A stretch of DNA of 64,000 nucleotides from Acidipropionibacterium virtanenii (GTDB lineage Bacteria > Actinomycetota > Actinomycetes > Propionibacteriales > Propionibacteriaceae), in the NCBI RefSeq assembly GCF_003325455.1, contig NZ_CP025198.1, positions 434,001 through 498,000 of the forward strand. Reading direction: 5' to 3'. The notes beneath the pieces are model-generated. The model worked only from the letters and a program-made list of their open reading frames with translations, did not search any database and was not told the DNA's origin. Positions 8,143 through 16,673 of the stretch are shown here, piece after piece (within the stretch, counting starts at the first letter, position 1; every line of letters begins with the position of its first letter). Position numbers and translations under genes: made by a program.

Positions 8143-9420
8143 TCAGGCGAACAGCTCGGCCCCCTCGCGCACCACGCCGTCGGGCAGCGGGCCGTCATAG
8201 CCCGCGGGGACGTGGGCACAGGTCGGGTCGGAGGCCAGGAAGTCCCCGGTCATCGCGTAGGCCGTGGCCCTCGATCCGCCGCAGAAGTGGTTGAACTCGC
8301 AGACCCCGCACTTCCCGTGGAATCCCTTGGGGTTGCGCAGCGCCTTCATCTCGGGAGAGTCCCGGTAGATCTCGGCGAACGGCTTCTCCTTGATCGATCC
8401 GCAGTGGATCGGGAGGAAGCCCGAGGGGTAGACGTCGCCGACATGGTCGACGAAGACGAATCCCGATCCGTCATTGATCGCCAGCGGAGTGCGCGGCGTG
8501 CGGGGCGCCTCGATATCGGCGCCCAGCAGCTTGGTGGTCTCATCGGTCAGCCACCGGTACAGGTCCCCGTGCCGACGGGGCTGGGCCTCGCCGCGCTCGA
8601 CGGCCTGGCGCTGGAAGGCGATCCGGCGGTACTGCGGCGCCTCGGTGGTCTTGATCGCCACCCGGGTGGAGTTGTCGTGCAGCCAGTACAGGACATCCTC
8701 GCGCTCATAGGGCGAGAGCATGTCCAGATGGGCGCCGCGGCCGGTCGGCACCAGCATGAATGTGTAGAACATGAATGCGCCCAGATCGATGGCGTTCTTC
8801 ATCATCTGCGGGGCGTCATGGATGTTCGAGCTTGTGAACACCGTGTTGAGCTGGAACCGGATCCCCATCTCGGTGAGCATCCGGCAGGCCTCGACGGTCC
8901 GCTCGAAGGTGCCCGGGATGCCGCGGAAGGCGTCGTGGCTGGCGGCCGTCCCGCCGTCCAGGGACATCGACATCATCGACATCCCGGCGTCCTGCAGGGC
9001 CTTGATGCGGTCGTAGGTGAACAGCGGGGTCACCGACGGAGACACCGAGACGTGCAGCCCCTTGCTCACCCCGTAGGCCACCAGCTCGGGCAGATCCTCC
9101 CGCTCGAAGCAGTCGCCGCCCGAGAGCACCAGCATCGGGTAGGGCTTCTCGTAGCTCGCCAACTGATCCATCAGGTCCTTGCCCTGGGCGGTGGTGAGCT
9201 GGCCGGGGGCGGCGTGGTGCTGGGCGTCGGCGCGGCAGTGCTTGCACACCAGAGCGCAGGCACGGGTGACCTCCCAGATGACGATGAAGGGTTTCTGGGA
9301 CAGGTCGTGCTTGATCTCACGGACCAGCGGATGACCGCCGGGATGATCTCCCGGATGTCCCGGATGGCCGGGATGCCCCATACCAAGACGCCCGGCTCCG
9401 GGATGTGTTGCGGTGGTCAC
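8143..9420 (-). CDS. Radical SAM/SPASM protein, heme-pathway (AhbC/AhbD/NirJ-like) type
   Basis: 425 aa from GTG 9420. C55-x3-C59-x2-C62 (CALVCKHC) is the radical SAM [4Fe-4S] site, followed by the SAM-binding region with LVLSGGD. A C-terminal SPASM-like cluster has C371, C374, C380 and C401. Such proteins include the alternative heme enzymes AhbC/AhbD and the d1-heme enzyme NirJ. The start overlaps the hemY stop by four bases (GTGA), so translation is coupled, which ties the protein to tetrapyrrole or heme chemistry. A His/Gly/Pro-rich N-terminus (repeated GHP, residues 15-30) may bind metal. A longer open frame continues upstream but lies inside hemY and is not coding. Its exact reaction (for example coproheme decarboxylation or a heme modification) is unknown. 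Confidence 0.85.
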   Translation of the reverse strand: MTTATHPGAGRLGMGHPGHPGHPGDHPGGHPLVREIKHDLSQKPFIVIWEVTRACALVCKHCRADAQHHAAPGQLTTAQGKDLMDQLASYEKPYPMLVLSGGDCFEREDLPELVAYGVSKGLHVSVSPSVTPLFTYDRIKALQDAGMSMMSMSLDGGTAASHDAFRGIPGTFERTVEACRMLTEMGIRFQLNTVFTSSNIHDAPQMMKNAIDLGAFMFYTFMLVPTGRGAHLDMLSPYEREDVLYWLHDNSTRVAIKTTEAPQYRRIAFQRQAVERGEAQPRRHGDLYRWLTDETTKLLGADIEAPRTPRTPLAINDGSGFVFVDHVGDVYPSGFLPIHCGSIKEKPFAEIYRDSPEMKALRNPKGFHGKCGVCEFNHFCGGSRATAYAMTGDFLASDPTCAHVPAGYDGPLPDGVVREGAELFA

Positions 9421-11138
9421 AGGATTCCTCCTCGTTCGTCCCGGTCGCGCGTGTCGCGACTCAGGAAAGCACTGATCTGACGGGCCAGACGGCGCCCGGC
9501 GACAATGGCGGTCCCTACCCCTGCCCCGTCGCTCGCGCATCCCCCAAGAGCCAGTCCGGGCACTTCGGACACGGCTGCGGCAAGGTATTCCATGCGGTCC
9601 CTGTGCCCTGGGGCGGGTTGTGGCATGGCGTGCGGGAAGCGGCCGACCAGAGTCCGCGGGTTCATCTGCGCCACTGGCAGGCCCAGCCGGCCCAGCTCGT
9701 CGACGACGGCGCTCACCAGTTCGTCGTCGTCCATGCCGTCCACCGGCCTGCCGCCGTCGCGGCCCGCACCGACCCGCAGCACGAGCCGCTCCTGCCCGAG
9801 CGTCCGCGGCCACTTGAGGGACAGGTTCGTCACCTGCCGGATGAGCGGTGACCAGGCCGAGCCGACGAACCAGCTGGCCGCCCGGGCGATCGGGTGGTCG
9901 ACCGGGGAGCCGGTGGCGGGCAGGTCCAGGATGACGGTGGCGACGCTCACCGCACGCAGCTCGGACAGGATCGCGGTCGCCTCGGGGCTGACGTCGGCCA
10001 GCAGTGCTGCCGAGGCGGCCGATCCGGTGGCCAGGATGACGGCGTCGGCGCTCAGTTCCCGGGCCGCATCGCCGTCGAGCCCGTCCCGGTCGGCCCCGTC
10101 GCCCTCGATGCCGACCCGCCACGTCGTCGTCCCGGTCTCGTGATCGACGGTGGGTGGCGCGAGGCTCGTGGCACGGGTGCCCAGCAGCACTCTTCCATGG
10201 GTGCGGACCGAGGCCGCCAGACGGTTCGGCAGGGTCTCGGTCCCCCCGGGCCAGGAGGCCAGGGGTGGCAAGGACGCGGGCCGCTCGGGGTCGTCCTCCA
10301 TCAGGCCCATGATCTGCGACATGCGGCGGTAGCCGCGGACCGGCATGCCCCGGACCCGGCCGGCTGTGCGGCGGGCCTGGCGTGCCAGGGTGTCGAGCAG
10401 GAGGGAGTTCCCCTCGGCCGCGCTCTCGACCAGCGCCGGAGCCGCGGCGGCCAGGCTGAATCGGTGGATGTCGGCGGCGTGGATCGCTCCGAGCAGGGGA
10501 TCGACGACGGCCCGGGCCACCTGCGGGCCGAATCTGGACTCGATGAACTCCCCGACGCTGATGTCCCCGGCGACGTGTCGGCGACCGGTCAGCGGCTCTG
10601 CGGCGGCGCGGAGCAGCCCGCGGGGGGAGAGGATCTGGGAGCGGACCGTGGGCAGCAGCCGGGTGGGGCCGGTCGGCGTCACGCCGTCGGGCATCGGCAC
10701 CGCGCCGCGACGGCTCGACAGCAGGGACCGTCCCGACCGCGGGTGGGTCATGGAGCGGGCCAGCCCGAGTTCCTCGATGAGGGCGGTGACGCCGGGGGCG
10801 CGCAGCGGGACCGCCTCGGCGCCGAGTTCGACGACGGGGGGCCGGAGGCCGGCCGATCGAGGGTCCGTCGGTTCGACGGGGAGACGTCGCCCGGTGCCCA
10901 GTTCGATGACGTCGGGCTCAGGAACCGCGGCCTCGCCGGCGGTCTGTTCGCCTTCGGCGGATCCGGTCGCATTGCCGGAAGTCGCCGGGGCATCGCTCAG
11001 CGCTGCGGAGCGCACCTGGCCGCCGACCCGGTCGGACGCCTCGACGAGCGTCACGCGGGTACCGGCGCACGCGAGCGTGTGGGCGGCGACGAGCCCGCAC
11101 ACCCCTCCTCCGATGACGATCACGGACTTGTCGGGCAC
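9417..11138 (-). CDS. hemY: Coproporphyrinogen/protoporphyrinogen oxidase (HemY/CgoX type)
   Basis: 573 aa FAD-dependent amine-oxidase-fold enzyme that oxidises copro- or protoporphyrinogen during heme synthesis. The dinucleotide-binding motif is VIGGGVCG (residues 8-15), followed by the E of LVEASDRVGGQVR. Between GGQVR (about 43) and the conserved LGAEAV (about 105) there is an extra stretch of about 57 low-complexity residues that I do not expect in the family; it explains the unusual length. The C-terminus has the usual GLALGGCASDGAGVGTAI flavin segment. I chose GTG 11138 because TAGCCT lies 7 nt upstream (leaderless promoter) and the protein then begins at the FAD domain; an ATG at 11195 has no ribosome site. 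It overlaps the radical SAM gene downstream by 4 bp. Confidence 0.88.
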   Translation of the reverse strand: MPDKSVIVIGGGVCGLVAAHTLACAGTRVTLVEASDRVGGQVRSAALSDAPATSGNATGSAEGEQTAGEAAVPEPDVIELGTGRRLPVEPTDPRSAGLRPPVVELGAEAVPLRAPGVTALIEELGLARSMTHPRSGRSLLSSRRGAVPMPDGVTPTGPTRLLPTVRSQILSPRGLLRAAAEPLTGRRHVAGDISVGEFIESRFGPQVARAVVDPLLGAIHAADIHRFSLAAAAPALVESAAEGNSLLLDTLARQARRTAGRVRGMPVRGYRRMSQIMGLMEDDPERPASLPPLASWPGGTETLPNRLAASVRTHGRVLLGTRATSLAPPTVDHETGTTTWRVGIEGDGADRDGLDGDAARELSADAVILATGSAASAALLADVSPEATAILSELRAVSVATVILDLPATGSPVDHPIARAASWFVGSAWSPLIRQVTNLSLKWPRTLGQERLVLRVGAGRDGGRPVDGMDDDELVSAVVDELGRLGLPVAQMNPRTLVGRFPHAMPQPAPGHRDRMEYLAAAVSEVPGLALGGCASDGAGVGTAIVAGRRLARQISAFLSRDTRDRDERGGIL

Positions 11139-11145
11139 GGGGGAC

Positions 11146-11151
11146 AGGCTA
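11146..11151 (-). promoter_or_regulatory. Leaderless -10 for hemY
   Basis: TAGCCT on the minus strand, seven bases before GTG 11138, with no Shine-Dalgarno present. Confidence 0.45.
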
Positions 11152-11254
11152 CGTAACCGTCCTTGCTGCCGTACAGGCGGGGCTCGCATATCCACGGAAA
11201 ACGCCGGTGAAACCCTGCGTCACGGGCGATCCGCCGTCCCCGTGGTGAGATTCC

Positions 11255-11336
11255 TACCGAACCGTAGGTTTATGGTTGTAGGGAACTTACCGAACCGTAG
11301 GTTTCGGTTGTGGAGCCGTCCTCGGTCCCGCAGAAT
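11255..11336 (+). promoter_or_regulatory. Promoter and tandem 17-bp operators of the bkd operon
   Basis: The 17-mer TACCGAACCGTAGGTTT occurs twice in direct orientation, at 11255-11271 and 11288-11304. The repeats are 33 bp apart, close to three helical turns. Immediately after the second copy is TTGTGG (11308-11313), a 17-nt spacer and CAGAAT (11331-11336), a plausible -35/-10 pair. Sites just upstream of a -35 suggest an activator, but a repressor is possible. The 5' leader then runs about 35-40 nt to the ATG with GGAGGTG. Confidence 0.6.
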
Positions 11337-11377
11337 GGTTCACTGCACGCATATGTCGTCTCCTTGGAGGTGCCCAC

Positions 11378-12517
11378 ATGGCCGGAGCGGAGACCCTCTC
11401 GACCCCCCATCCGGTGGACCAGCCCGATCCATCGATGGTTCAGCTTCTCTCGCCGGAGGGAGTCAGGGAAGACAGTCCGGACTATCCGATCGATCTGAGC
11501 CCCGACCAGCTCCGCCAGGCCCTGGAGCGCATGGTGATGGCCCGGCGTCTGGACGTCGAGGGCACCAACCTGCAGCGCCACGGGGAGCTCGGGCTGTGGC
11601 CCCCGCTCATCGGCCAGGAGGCCACCCAGGCCGGGGCGATGCTGGCCATCGGCCCCAACGACCAGGTCTTCCCCACATACCGCGAGCAGGGCCTCACCCA
11701 CTGGAAGGGAGTCTCCGTCGCCGACATCCTCGCCACCTGGCGAGGCTCGGCGATCTGTCCCTGGGACACCGTGGCCACGCACTGCAGCGCCTACCCGGTG
11801 ATGATCGGATCCAGCGCCCTGCACGGCGTCGGCTACGCGATGGGCATCCAGCGCGACGGCATGACCGGCCACGACGACCCCGACGCCGACGCCGCGGTCC
11901 TGCTCTTCCACGGCGACGGCTCCATGAGCGAGGGCGACGTCAGCGAGTCCTACGTCTTCGCCGCCGCCACCGGCGCACCGATCGTCTTCTGCTGCATCAA
12001 CAACCAGTACGCGATATCCGAACGCACCACCGTCTCGGCGCGCACCTCCCTGTTCCGCCGGGCCGCCGGCTTCGGCCTGCGCGCCGTCCAGGTCGACGGG
12101 AATGACGCCATCGCCGTCGCCGCGGTGCTGCGCGACGCCATGCGCCGTGCCCGCAACGGCGAGGGGCCCACGTTCGTGGAGGCCTGGACCTACCGGATGG
12201 GCGCCCACACGACCACCGACGACCCCACCCGGTACCGCACCAAGGACGAGGAGCAGGCCTGGGCCGCCCTCGACCCGATCTCCCGGCTGCGGGCCCACCT
12301 GCTCGCCGAAGACCTCATCGACGACGACTGGCTGGCCGGCCTCGACGGTCGCGCCGACGAGTTCGGCGCCTCGGTGCGCGCTGCCATCGATGACATCCCC
12401 GAACCCGATCTCGTCGAAGAACTGGGACGCGTCTACGTCGACCCCACTCCCGACATCAGGCGGGAGCAGCAGGAGCTGGCCGAATGGCTGGCCCTGGACC
12501 CCGAGGAGGCCAACTGA
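11378..12517 (+). CDS. bkdA: 2-oxo acid dehydrogenase E1 component, alpha subunit
   Basis: 379 aa. It uses thiamine diphosphate to decarboxylate a branched-chain 2-oxo acid (or pyruvate) as part of the E1-E2-E3 complex. The ThDP/Mg motif runs from HGDGSMSEGD (GDG at 179-181) to INNQYAIS (208-214); HTTTDDPTRYR is the phosphorylation-loop-like segment of E1-alpha. Its overall sequence recalls the actinobacterial BkdA subgroup more than classical PdhA, so branched-chain acids are the better guess. ATG 11378 follows GGAGGTG at 5 nt spacing. Its stop overlaps the start of the beta-subunit gene by one base. Confidence 0.9.
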   Translation: MAGAETLSTPHPVDQPDPSMVQLLSPEGVREDSPDYPIDLSPDQLRQALERMVMARRLDVEGTNLQRHGELGLWPPLIGQEATQAGAMLAIGPNDQVFPTYREQGLTHWKGVSVADILATWRGSAICPWDTVATHCSAYPVMIGSSALHGVGYAMGIQRDGMTGHDDPDADAAVLLFHGDGSMSEGDVSESYVFAAATGAPIVFCCINNQYAISERTTVSARTSLFRRAAGFGLRAVQVDGNDAIAVAAVLRDAMRRARNGEGPTFVEAWTYRMGAHTTTDDPTRYRTKDEEQAWAALDPISRLRAHLLAEDLIDDDWLAGLDGRADEFGASVRAAIDDIPEPDLVEELGRVYVDPTPDIRREQQELAEWLALDPEEAN

Positions 12518-13635
12518 TGACCACGCAGATCCAGCACGGCGCAGGAACTCAGCACAGCACAGGGACGCAGCGCGGCACAGGGGTTCAGCAGAGCGCCCGT
12601 CGCAACGGCGAGGCCGCCGCGGACGACGTCCGGGAGTCCGCCCGGACCCCCGTGCTGCCGCCCACCGGAATCCTCACCATCGCCAAGGGGCTGAACGCCG
12701 GGCTCCACGACGCCCTGGCCAGCGACCCCAAGGCCCTCGTCATGGGCGAGGACGTCGGCACCCTCGGCGGTGTCTTCCGGATCACCGACGGCCTCAAGCC
12801 CGAGTTCGGGCCGGCCCGCGTCGTCGACACCCCGCTCGCCGAGTCGGGCATCGTCGGCACCGCGATCGGGTTGGCGATGCGCGGCTACCACCCCTGCGTC
12901 GAGATCCAGTTCGACGGCTTCCACGCCCCCGCCTTCGATCAGATCGTCTCCCAGCTCGCCCGCTACCGCGCCCGTGTCTGCGGCGCCTGGTCGCTGCCGG
13001 TGACCATCCGCATCCCGTTCGGCGGCGGCGTCGGATCCCCCGAGCACCACTCCGAGTCGCCCGAGGCCTTCTACACCGGTGTCCCCGGCCTGAAGGTCGT
13101 CGCCTGCGCCAGCCCCGACGACGCCTACTGGATGGTCCGCCAGGCGATCGCCTCGCCCGACCCGGTGATCCTCTTCGAGCCCAAGCGGCGCTACTACAGC
13201 CGCGGGCCGGTCTCCCCGGTCGCCGAGCTCGGCCTGCACCAGGCCCGGGTCGTGCGTCCGGGCACCGACGTCACCGTGCTCGGCTGGGGGCCGATGATCC
13301 AGACCTGCGTCGACGCCGCCGATGCGGCCGCCGAGGAGGGGATCTCCCTGGAGGTCATCGACCTGCGCTCCCTGTCACCGCTCGACATGGAGACCATCGA
13401 GGCCTCGGTGCGCAAGACCACCCGCGCCGTCGTCGTCCATGAGGCGCCGAAGTCGGGAGCGCTCGGCGCCGAGATCGCCGCCCGCCTCGGCGAGAGTCTC
13501 TACTACGTGATGGAGGCCCCGGTGCTGCGGGTTGCCGGATGGGACACCCCCTACCCGCCCAGCCGGGCCGAGAAGAACCACATCCCCGACGCCGACCGGA
13601 TCCTCGACGCCGTGGACCGTTCGCTGGCCATGTGA
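12517..13635 (+). CDS. bkdB: 2-oxo acid dehydrogenase E1 component, beta subunit
   Basis: 372 aa from the ATG in the TGATG junction with bkdA, with GAGGAGG eight bases upstream. The transketolase pyrimidine-binding domain contains VMGEDVGTLGGVFRIT and DTPLAESGIVGTAIG; FPNG-like partner residues and the transketolase C-terminal domain follow (VLGWGPMIQTC, VIDLRSLSPLD). The first 45 residues (Gln/Thr/Ser-rich) are extra to the family and probably disordered. It forms the alpha2beta2 E1 heterotetramer with the preceding gene product. The downstream E2 gene completes the set apart from E3. Confidence 0.92.
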   Translation: MTTQIQHGAGTQHSTGTQRGTGVQQSARRNGEAAADDVRESARTPVLPPTGILTIAKGLNAGLHDALASDPKALVMGEDVGTLGGVFRITDGLKPEFGPARVVDTPLAESGIVGTAIGLAMRGYHPCVEIQFDGFHAPAFDQIVSQLARYRARVCGAWSLPVTIRIPFGGGVGSPEHHSESPEAFYTGVPGLKVVACASPDDAYWMVRQAIASPDPVILFEPKRRYYSRGPVSPVAELGLHQARVVRPGTDVTVLGWGPMIQTCVDAADAAAEEGISLEVIDLRSLSPLDMETIEASVRKTTRAVVVHEAPKSGALGAEIAARLGESLYYVMEAPVLRVAGWDTPYPPSRAEKNHIPDADRILDAVDRSLAM

Positions 13636-13702
13636 TCCAGTGCCTTCGGCGATCCAGCGCGCCTGGTGACCCGGCACACCTGAACAACTGCGAGGAGCAG
13701 AC

Positions 13703-15136
13703 GTGAAGTATTACCGCATGCCCGATCCGGGCGAAGGGCTCACCGAGGCCGAGGTGGTCTCCTGGCGGGTGGCCGAGGGCGACACCGTCGAGGTCAACGA
13801 CGTGCTGTGCGAGGTGGAGACCGCCAAGTCCATCGTCGAGCTGCCGAGTCCCTTCGCCGGCACGGTGTCCAAGATCCGCGCCGCCGAGGGCGACACGGTC
13901 CAGGTCGGCGGGCCGCTTGTGGCCATCGACGAGGGCGGCGATGAGGAGCCCGAGCCCGAGCTGCTGGTCGGCCACATTGCGGCCGAGAAGGGGGGACGAC
14001 GTCGTCGCCGCCGCGGTGCGGACGTCTCCGCGCAGACCGACACTGCTGAGACCAACACTGCGGCCGGTACTGCTGAGGCTGGTGAGGGGGAGGACGCTGC
14101 GGTGGAGAGCCCCGCCCCCGCGGCGGAACCCCATCGCGCCGAACCTCCTCGCGCCGACGTCACCGAGGGCCCCGAGCACGTGCTGGCCAAGCCGCCGGCC
14201 CGGCGCCTCGCCAAGGACCTGGGAATCGACCTCGCCGCCGTCAGCGGGACCGGCCCCGGCGGAGTGGTCACCCGCACCGACGTCAAGCAGGCAGCCGGCG
14301 GCCGGGACACCACCCCCGCCCCCAGCGCCCCTGCGGCCCCGGTGGGGCAGGACGTCCCCCAGGCCTGGCGGTCCATCTCCCCGGCGTCGCGCAAGCTGCT
14401 GGACGGGGATCCCACCGACCCGGCCGGCGCCGAGCGCAGGGTCCGGATCCAGGGCGTCCGCAAGGTCACCGCACAGGCCATGAAGGAATCGATCGACACC
14501 AAGGCCCTGGTCACCAGCTTCATCACCTGCGACGTGACCCGCAGCATGGAGCTGGTCGACAAGCTGCGCAAGGACCGCAAGTTCAGGGGCCTGCGCGTCT
14601 CCGCGCTGACCCTGTGGTGCCGCGCCGCCTGCCTGGCGATGACCCGCACCCCGGTCATCAACGCCCGATGGGATGACGAGAGCGGTGAGATCGTCTATAA
14701 CCGCGACATCAACCTCGGCATCGCGGCGGCCACTCCTCGCGGCCTCATGGTGCCGGTGCTGCGCGGCGCCCAGGACATGAACCTCCATGAGATCGCCCAG
14801 GAGCTCACCCGCATCATCGCGATCGCCAAGGAGGACCGGCTCACCCCCGCCGACTACTCCGGCGGCACCTTCTCCATCTCCAACGTCGGGGTCTTCGGGC
14901 TCGACGCCGGCACTCCCGTCGTCAACCGCACCGAGTCCGCCCTGCTGGTGCTCGGCACCATCGCCCGGCGTCCCTGGGTGATCGGGGAGGGCGCCGAGGA
15001 GACGATCGTGCCCCGGTGGGTCACCACGATGAGCCTCGGCTTCGACCACCGCCTGGTCGACGGGGAGCAGGGCTCGATCTTCCTTCACGACGTCGCCGAG
15101 ATCCTCTCGGAGCCCGACACGGCGCTGCTTTATTGA
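13703..15136 (+). CDS. bkdC: Dihydrolipoamide acyltransferase, E2 component
   Basis: 477 aa. One lipoyl domain spans residues 1-78, with the lipoylated lysine K42 in VETAKSIVE. A long Ala/Glu/Pro linker is interrupted by a basic RRRRR patch near residue 100. The peripheral subunit-binding domain is at about 163-194 (PPARRLAKDLGID). The catalytic acyltransferase domain ends with FDHRLVDG (H449, D453 catalytic). GTG 13703 follows GAGGAG at a 5-nt spacing. It lies 67 bp after the E1-beta stop and is probably co-transcribed. No dihydrolipoamide dehydrogenase (E3) is present in the window, so E3 must come from elsewhere. Confidence 0.92.
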   Translation: MKYYRMPDPGEGLTEAEVVSWRVAEGDTVEVNDVLCEVETAKSIVELPSPFAGTVSKIRAAEGDTVQVGGPLVAIDEGGDEEPEPELLVGHIAAEKGGRRRRRRGADVSAQTDTAETNTAAGTAEAGEGEDAAVESPAPAAEPHRAEPPRADVTEGPEHVLAKPPARRLAKDLGIDLAAVSGTGPGGVVTRTDVKQAAGGRDTTPAPSAPAAPVGQDVPQAWRSISPASRKLLDGDPTDPAGAERRVRIQGVRKVTAQAMKESIDTKALVTSFITCDVTRSMELVDKLRKDRKFRGLRVSALTLWCRAACLAMTRTPVINARWDDESGEIVYNRDINLGIAAATPRGLMVPVLRGAQDMNLHEIAQELTRIIAIAKEDRLTPADYSGGTFSISNVGVFGLDAGTPVVNRTESALLVLGTIARRPWVIGEGAEETIVPRWVTTMSLGFDHRLVDGEQGSIFLHDVAEILSEPDTALLY

Positions 15137-15265
15137 GGCAGGTGGACGACCCCCTTGCAACCCCCTGGCGGGGCCTTGCGCAGAATGTGGGTCTGTGTCG
15201 CTGGCCTCGCGTTGCGGGTGGGGTCTGTGTCCGACACCCGATGCTTCCCATTTCCCTGTCCGCTG

Positions 15266-15334
15266 GCTATGCGCCCCGTGGTCCTGCGTTGGCCCTCTAG
15301 CTAGAGGGCCAACGCAGAGTTAGAGACGCAAAGC
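15266..15334. repeat. Dispersed palindromic repeat, copy 1
   Basis: The core is a perfect 34-bp palindrome (15284-15317) whose half is CTGCGTTGGCCCTCTAG. It is flanked by imperfect outer arms, GCTATGCGCC at 15266 and GACGCAAAGC at 15325 (8 of 10 pair). A second copy with the same core and outer arms lies at 35893-35959. This copy is in the convergent gap between the E2 and DUF4282 genes. Confidence 0.75.
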
Positions 15335-15364
15335 GAATCCACAGATAATGCAACGTTGCTTCAC

Positions 15365-15409
15365 GAACCCGGTCGGATGCTCCCGGCCCGGGAATGTCCG
15401 ACCGGGTTC
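15365..15409 (-). terminator. Hairpin after the DUF4282 gene
   Basis: GAACCCGGTCGGA (15365-15377) pairs perfectly with TCCGACCGGGTTC (15397-15409), a 13-bp stem beginning nine bases after the minus-strand stop at 15419. There is no long T-tract. Confidence 0.6.
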
Positions 15410-15418
15410 CCGTGGGCC

Positions 15419-16612
15419 TCAGTCTTTCGTGACGAGGTGATCCTTGATGTCACGGGTGTACTCGCTGGTGCGGATCAGCGCCACGATGTACTCGAACTGC
15501 ATCCGCGACACCGCGATGAGGAACAGGGCCGGGATCCAGCCGATCACCAGAGCGACGATGCCCAGCACCGGGGAGGCGACGAAGCCGCCGATCACCGCAC
15601 CGAGCCAGTACACCGCCACCAGGGCGATCAGGATGATGTAGACCACCTTGATGATCGTCGGGCTCACGAACCTGGTGAAGGTCATGTCGAACAGGTTCGA
15701 GAAGAAGTTCGGCTCCTTCGGCACGGTCGGCTGGGGCTGGAAGCCGCCGTTCGGTGCGCCATAACCGCCCGGCGCCGGCTGCCCGTACTGGTTGGCCGGG
15801 GGCTGACCGTACCCGCCGCCCATCGGTTGGGGCTGCGCCGGCTGGCTCGCGCTCGGCTGCCCGTACGGCGACGACTGCGAGGCCTGCCCGAACTGGTTCG
15901 CCGCCGGATTCCCACCGGGCTGGCCGGTCACGGGCTGATTCGCCGATGCCTGCGCGTACGGATCGCCCGAACCCCACTGGGCCCCGGGCTGGGGCGGCTG
16001 GGGGTTCACTCCGGAGTAGGGATCCTGAAGGGGCCGGGTCTCCTCCGTCTGCCACGGCACTGACGAGGGGGTCGAGGAGGCCGATCCCTCCGGCGACCCC
16101 CAGCCCTGCCAGGACTGGGCGGGCTGCGCGGATCCCTGAGACTGGGCCGATCCCTGGGACTGGGACGGGTCCTGCGGCTGGGCGGGCTGCTGCCACTGAT
16201 CCTGCCCCTGGTTCGCGGCGGCAGTGGAGCCGGCGCCCTGCCAACTCGGCCAGCCTGGCTCCCCTGCGCCGGGGGCGGCCTGGTTCCACGGATCCGAGTC
16301 GGTCGGCTGGCCCTGGCCCCTCAGAGGCTGCCCCCCTTGATCCTGGCCCCCCTGATCCTGCCTCCCCTGATCCTGACCGGGGAACGCGTCGCCCCAGGGC
16401 GACGCGCTCGACCCTGACGGGGCGTCCGTGCTCTGTCCCTCCTGCTGCCCGCCCGCCTGGTCCGCCGGGCCTGCAGCGTCCGGTGCGGCATCAGCCCTCG
16501 GGCGGATGGTCGTGCTGTCCAGCGACTCGTCCTGCTCTCCGTTCGATGTCTCGCGGTCGCGCTTCTCGTCCCACGGGTTGTTCTTCCACTGGTCGTCCGT
16601 CATGCCCGCCAT
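15419..16612 (-). CDS. DUF4282 membrane protein with long Gln/Gly/Pro-rich N-terminus
   Basis: 397 aa. Residues 1 to about 280 are low-complexity and cytosolic-looking, rich in Q, G, P and S, with a repeated DQGGQ unit (DNA repeat near 16334-16378). Residues from about 285 form the DUF4282 domain: FFSNLFDMTFTRFVSP followed by two transmembrane helices (VVYIILIALVAVYWLGAVIGG and GIVALVIGWIPALFLIAVSRM) and a cytosolic tail with LIRTSEYTRDIKDHL. The domain's function is unknown; it occurs in actinobacterial envelope proteins. I took ATG 16612 (AAGGA eight bases upstream); MTDDQ at 16603 is an alternative. It runs convergent to the E2 gene. Confidence 0.8.
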   Translation of the reverse strand: MAGMTDDQWKNNPWDEKRDRETSNGEQDESLDSTTIRPRADAAPDAAGPADQAGGQQEGQSTDAPSGSSASPWGDAFPGQDQGRQDQGGQDQGGQPLRGQGQPTDSDPWNQAAPGAGEPGWPSWQGAGSTAAANQGQDQWQQPAQPQDPSQSQGSAQSQGSAQPAQSWQGWGSPEGSASSTPSSVPWQTEETRPLQDPYSGVNPQPPQPGAQWGSGDPYAQASANQPVTGQPGGNPAANQFGQASQSSPYGQPSASQPAQPQPMGGGYGQPPANQYGQPAPGGYGAPNGGFQPQPTVPKEPNFFSNLFDMTFTRFVSPTIIKVVYIILIALVAVYWLGAVIGGFVASPVLGIVALVIGWIPALFLIAVSRMQFEYIVALIRTSEYTRDIKDHLVTKD

Positions 16613-16673
16613 TCTGCCGGTCCTTGGACCAGTGAGCACGTAGATCGACGGGCGGGCCGCAGAGTTCTCGCCC

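Noticed and set aside
9421-10122. In-frame upstream extension of the radical SAM gene
   Set aside because: It lies wholly inside hemY in another frame. The GTG at 9420 with the 4-bp overlap is the natural start.
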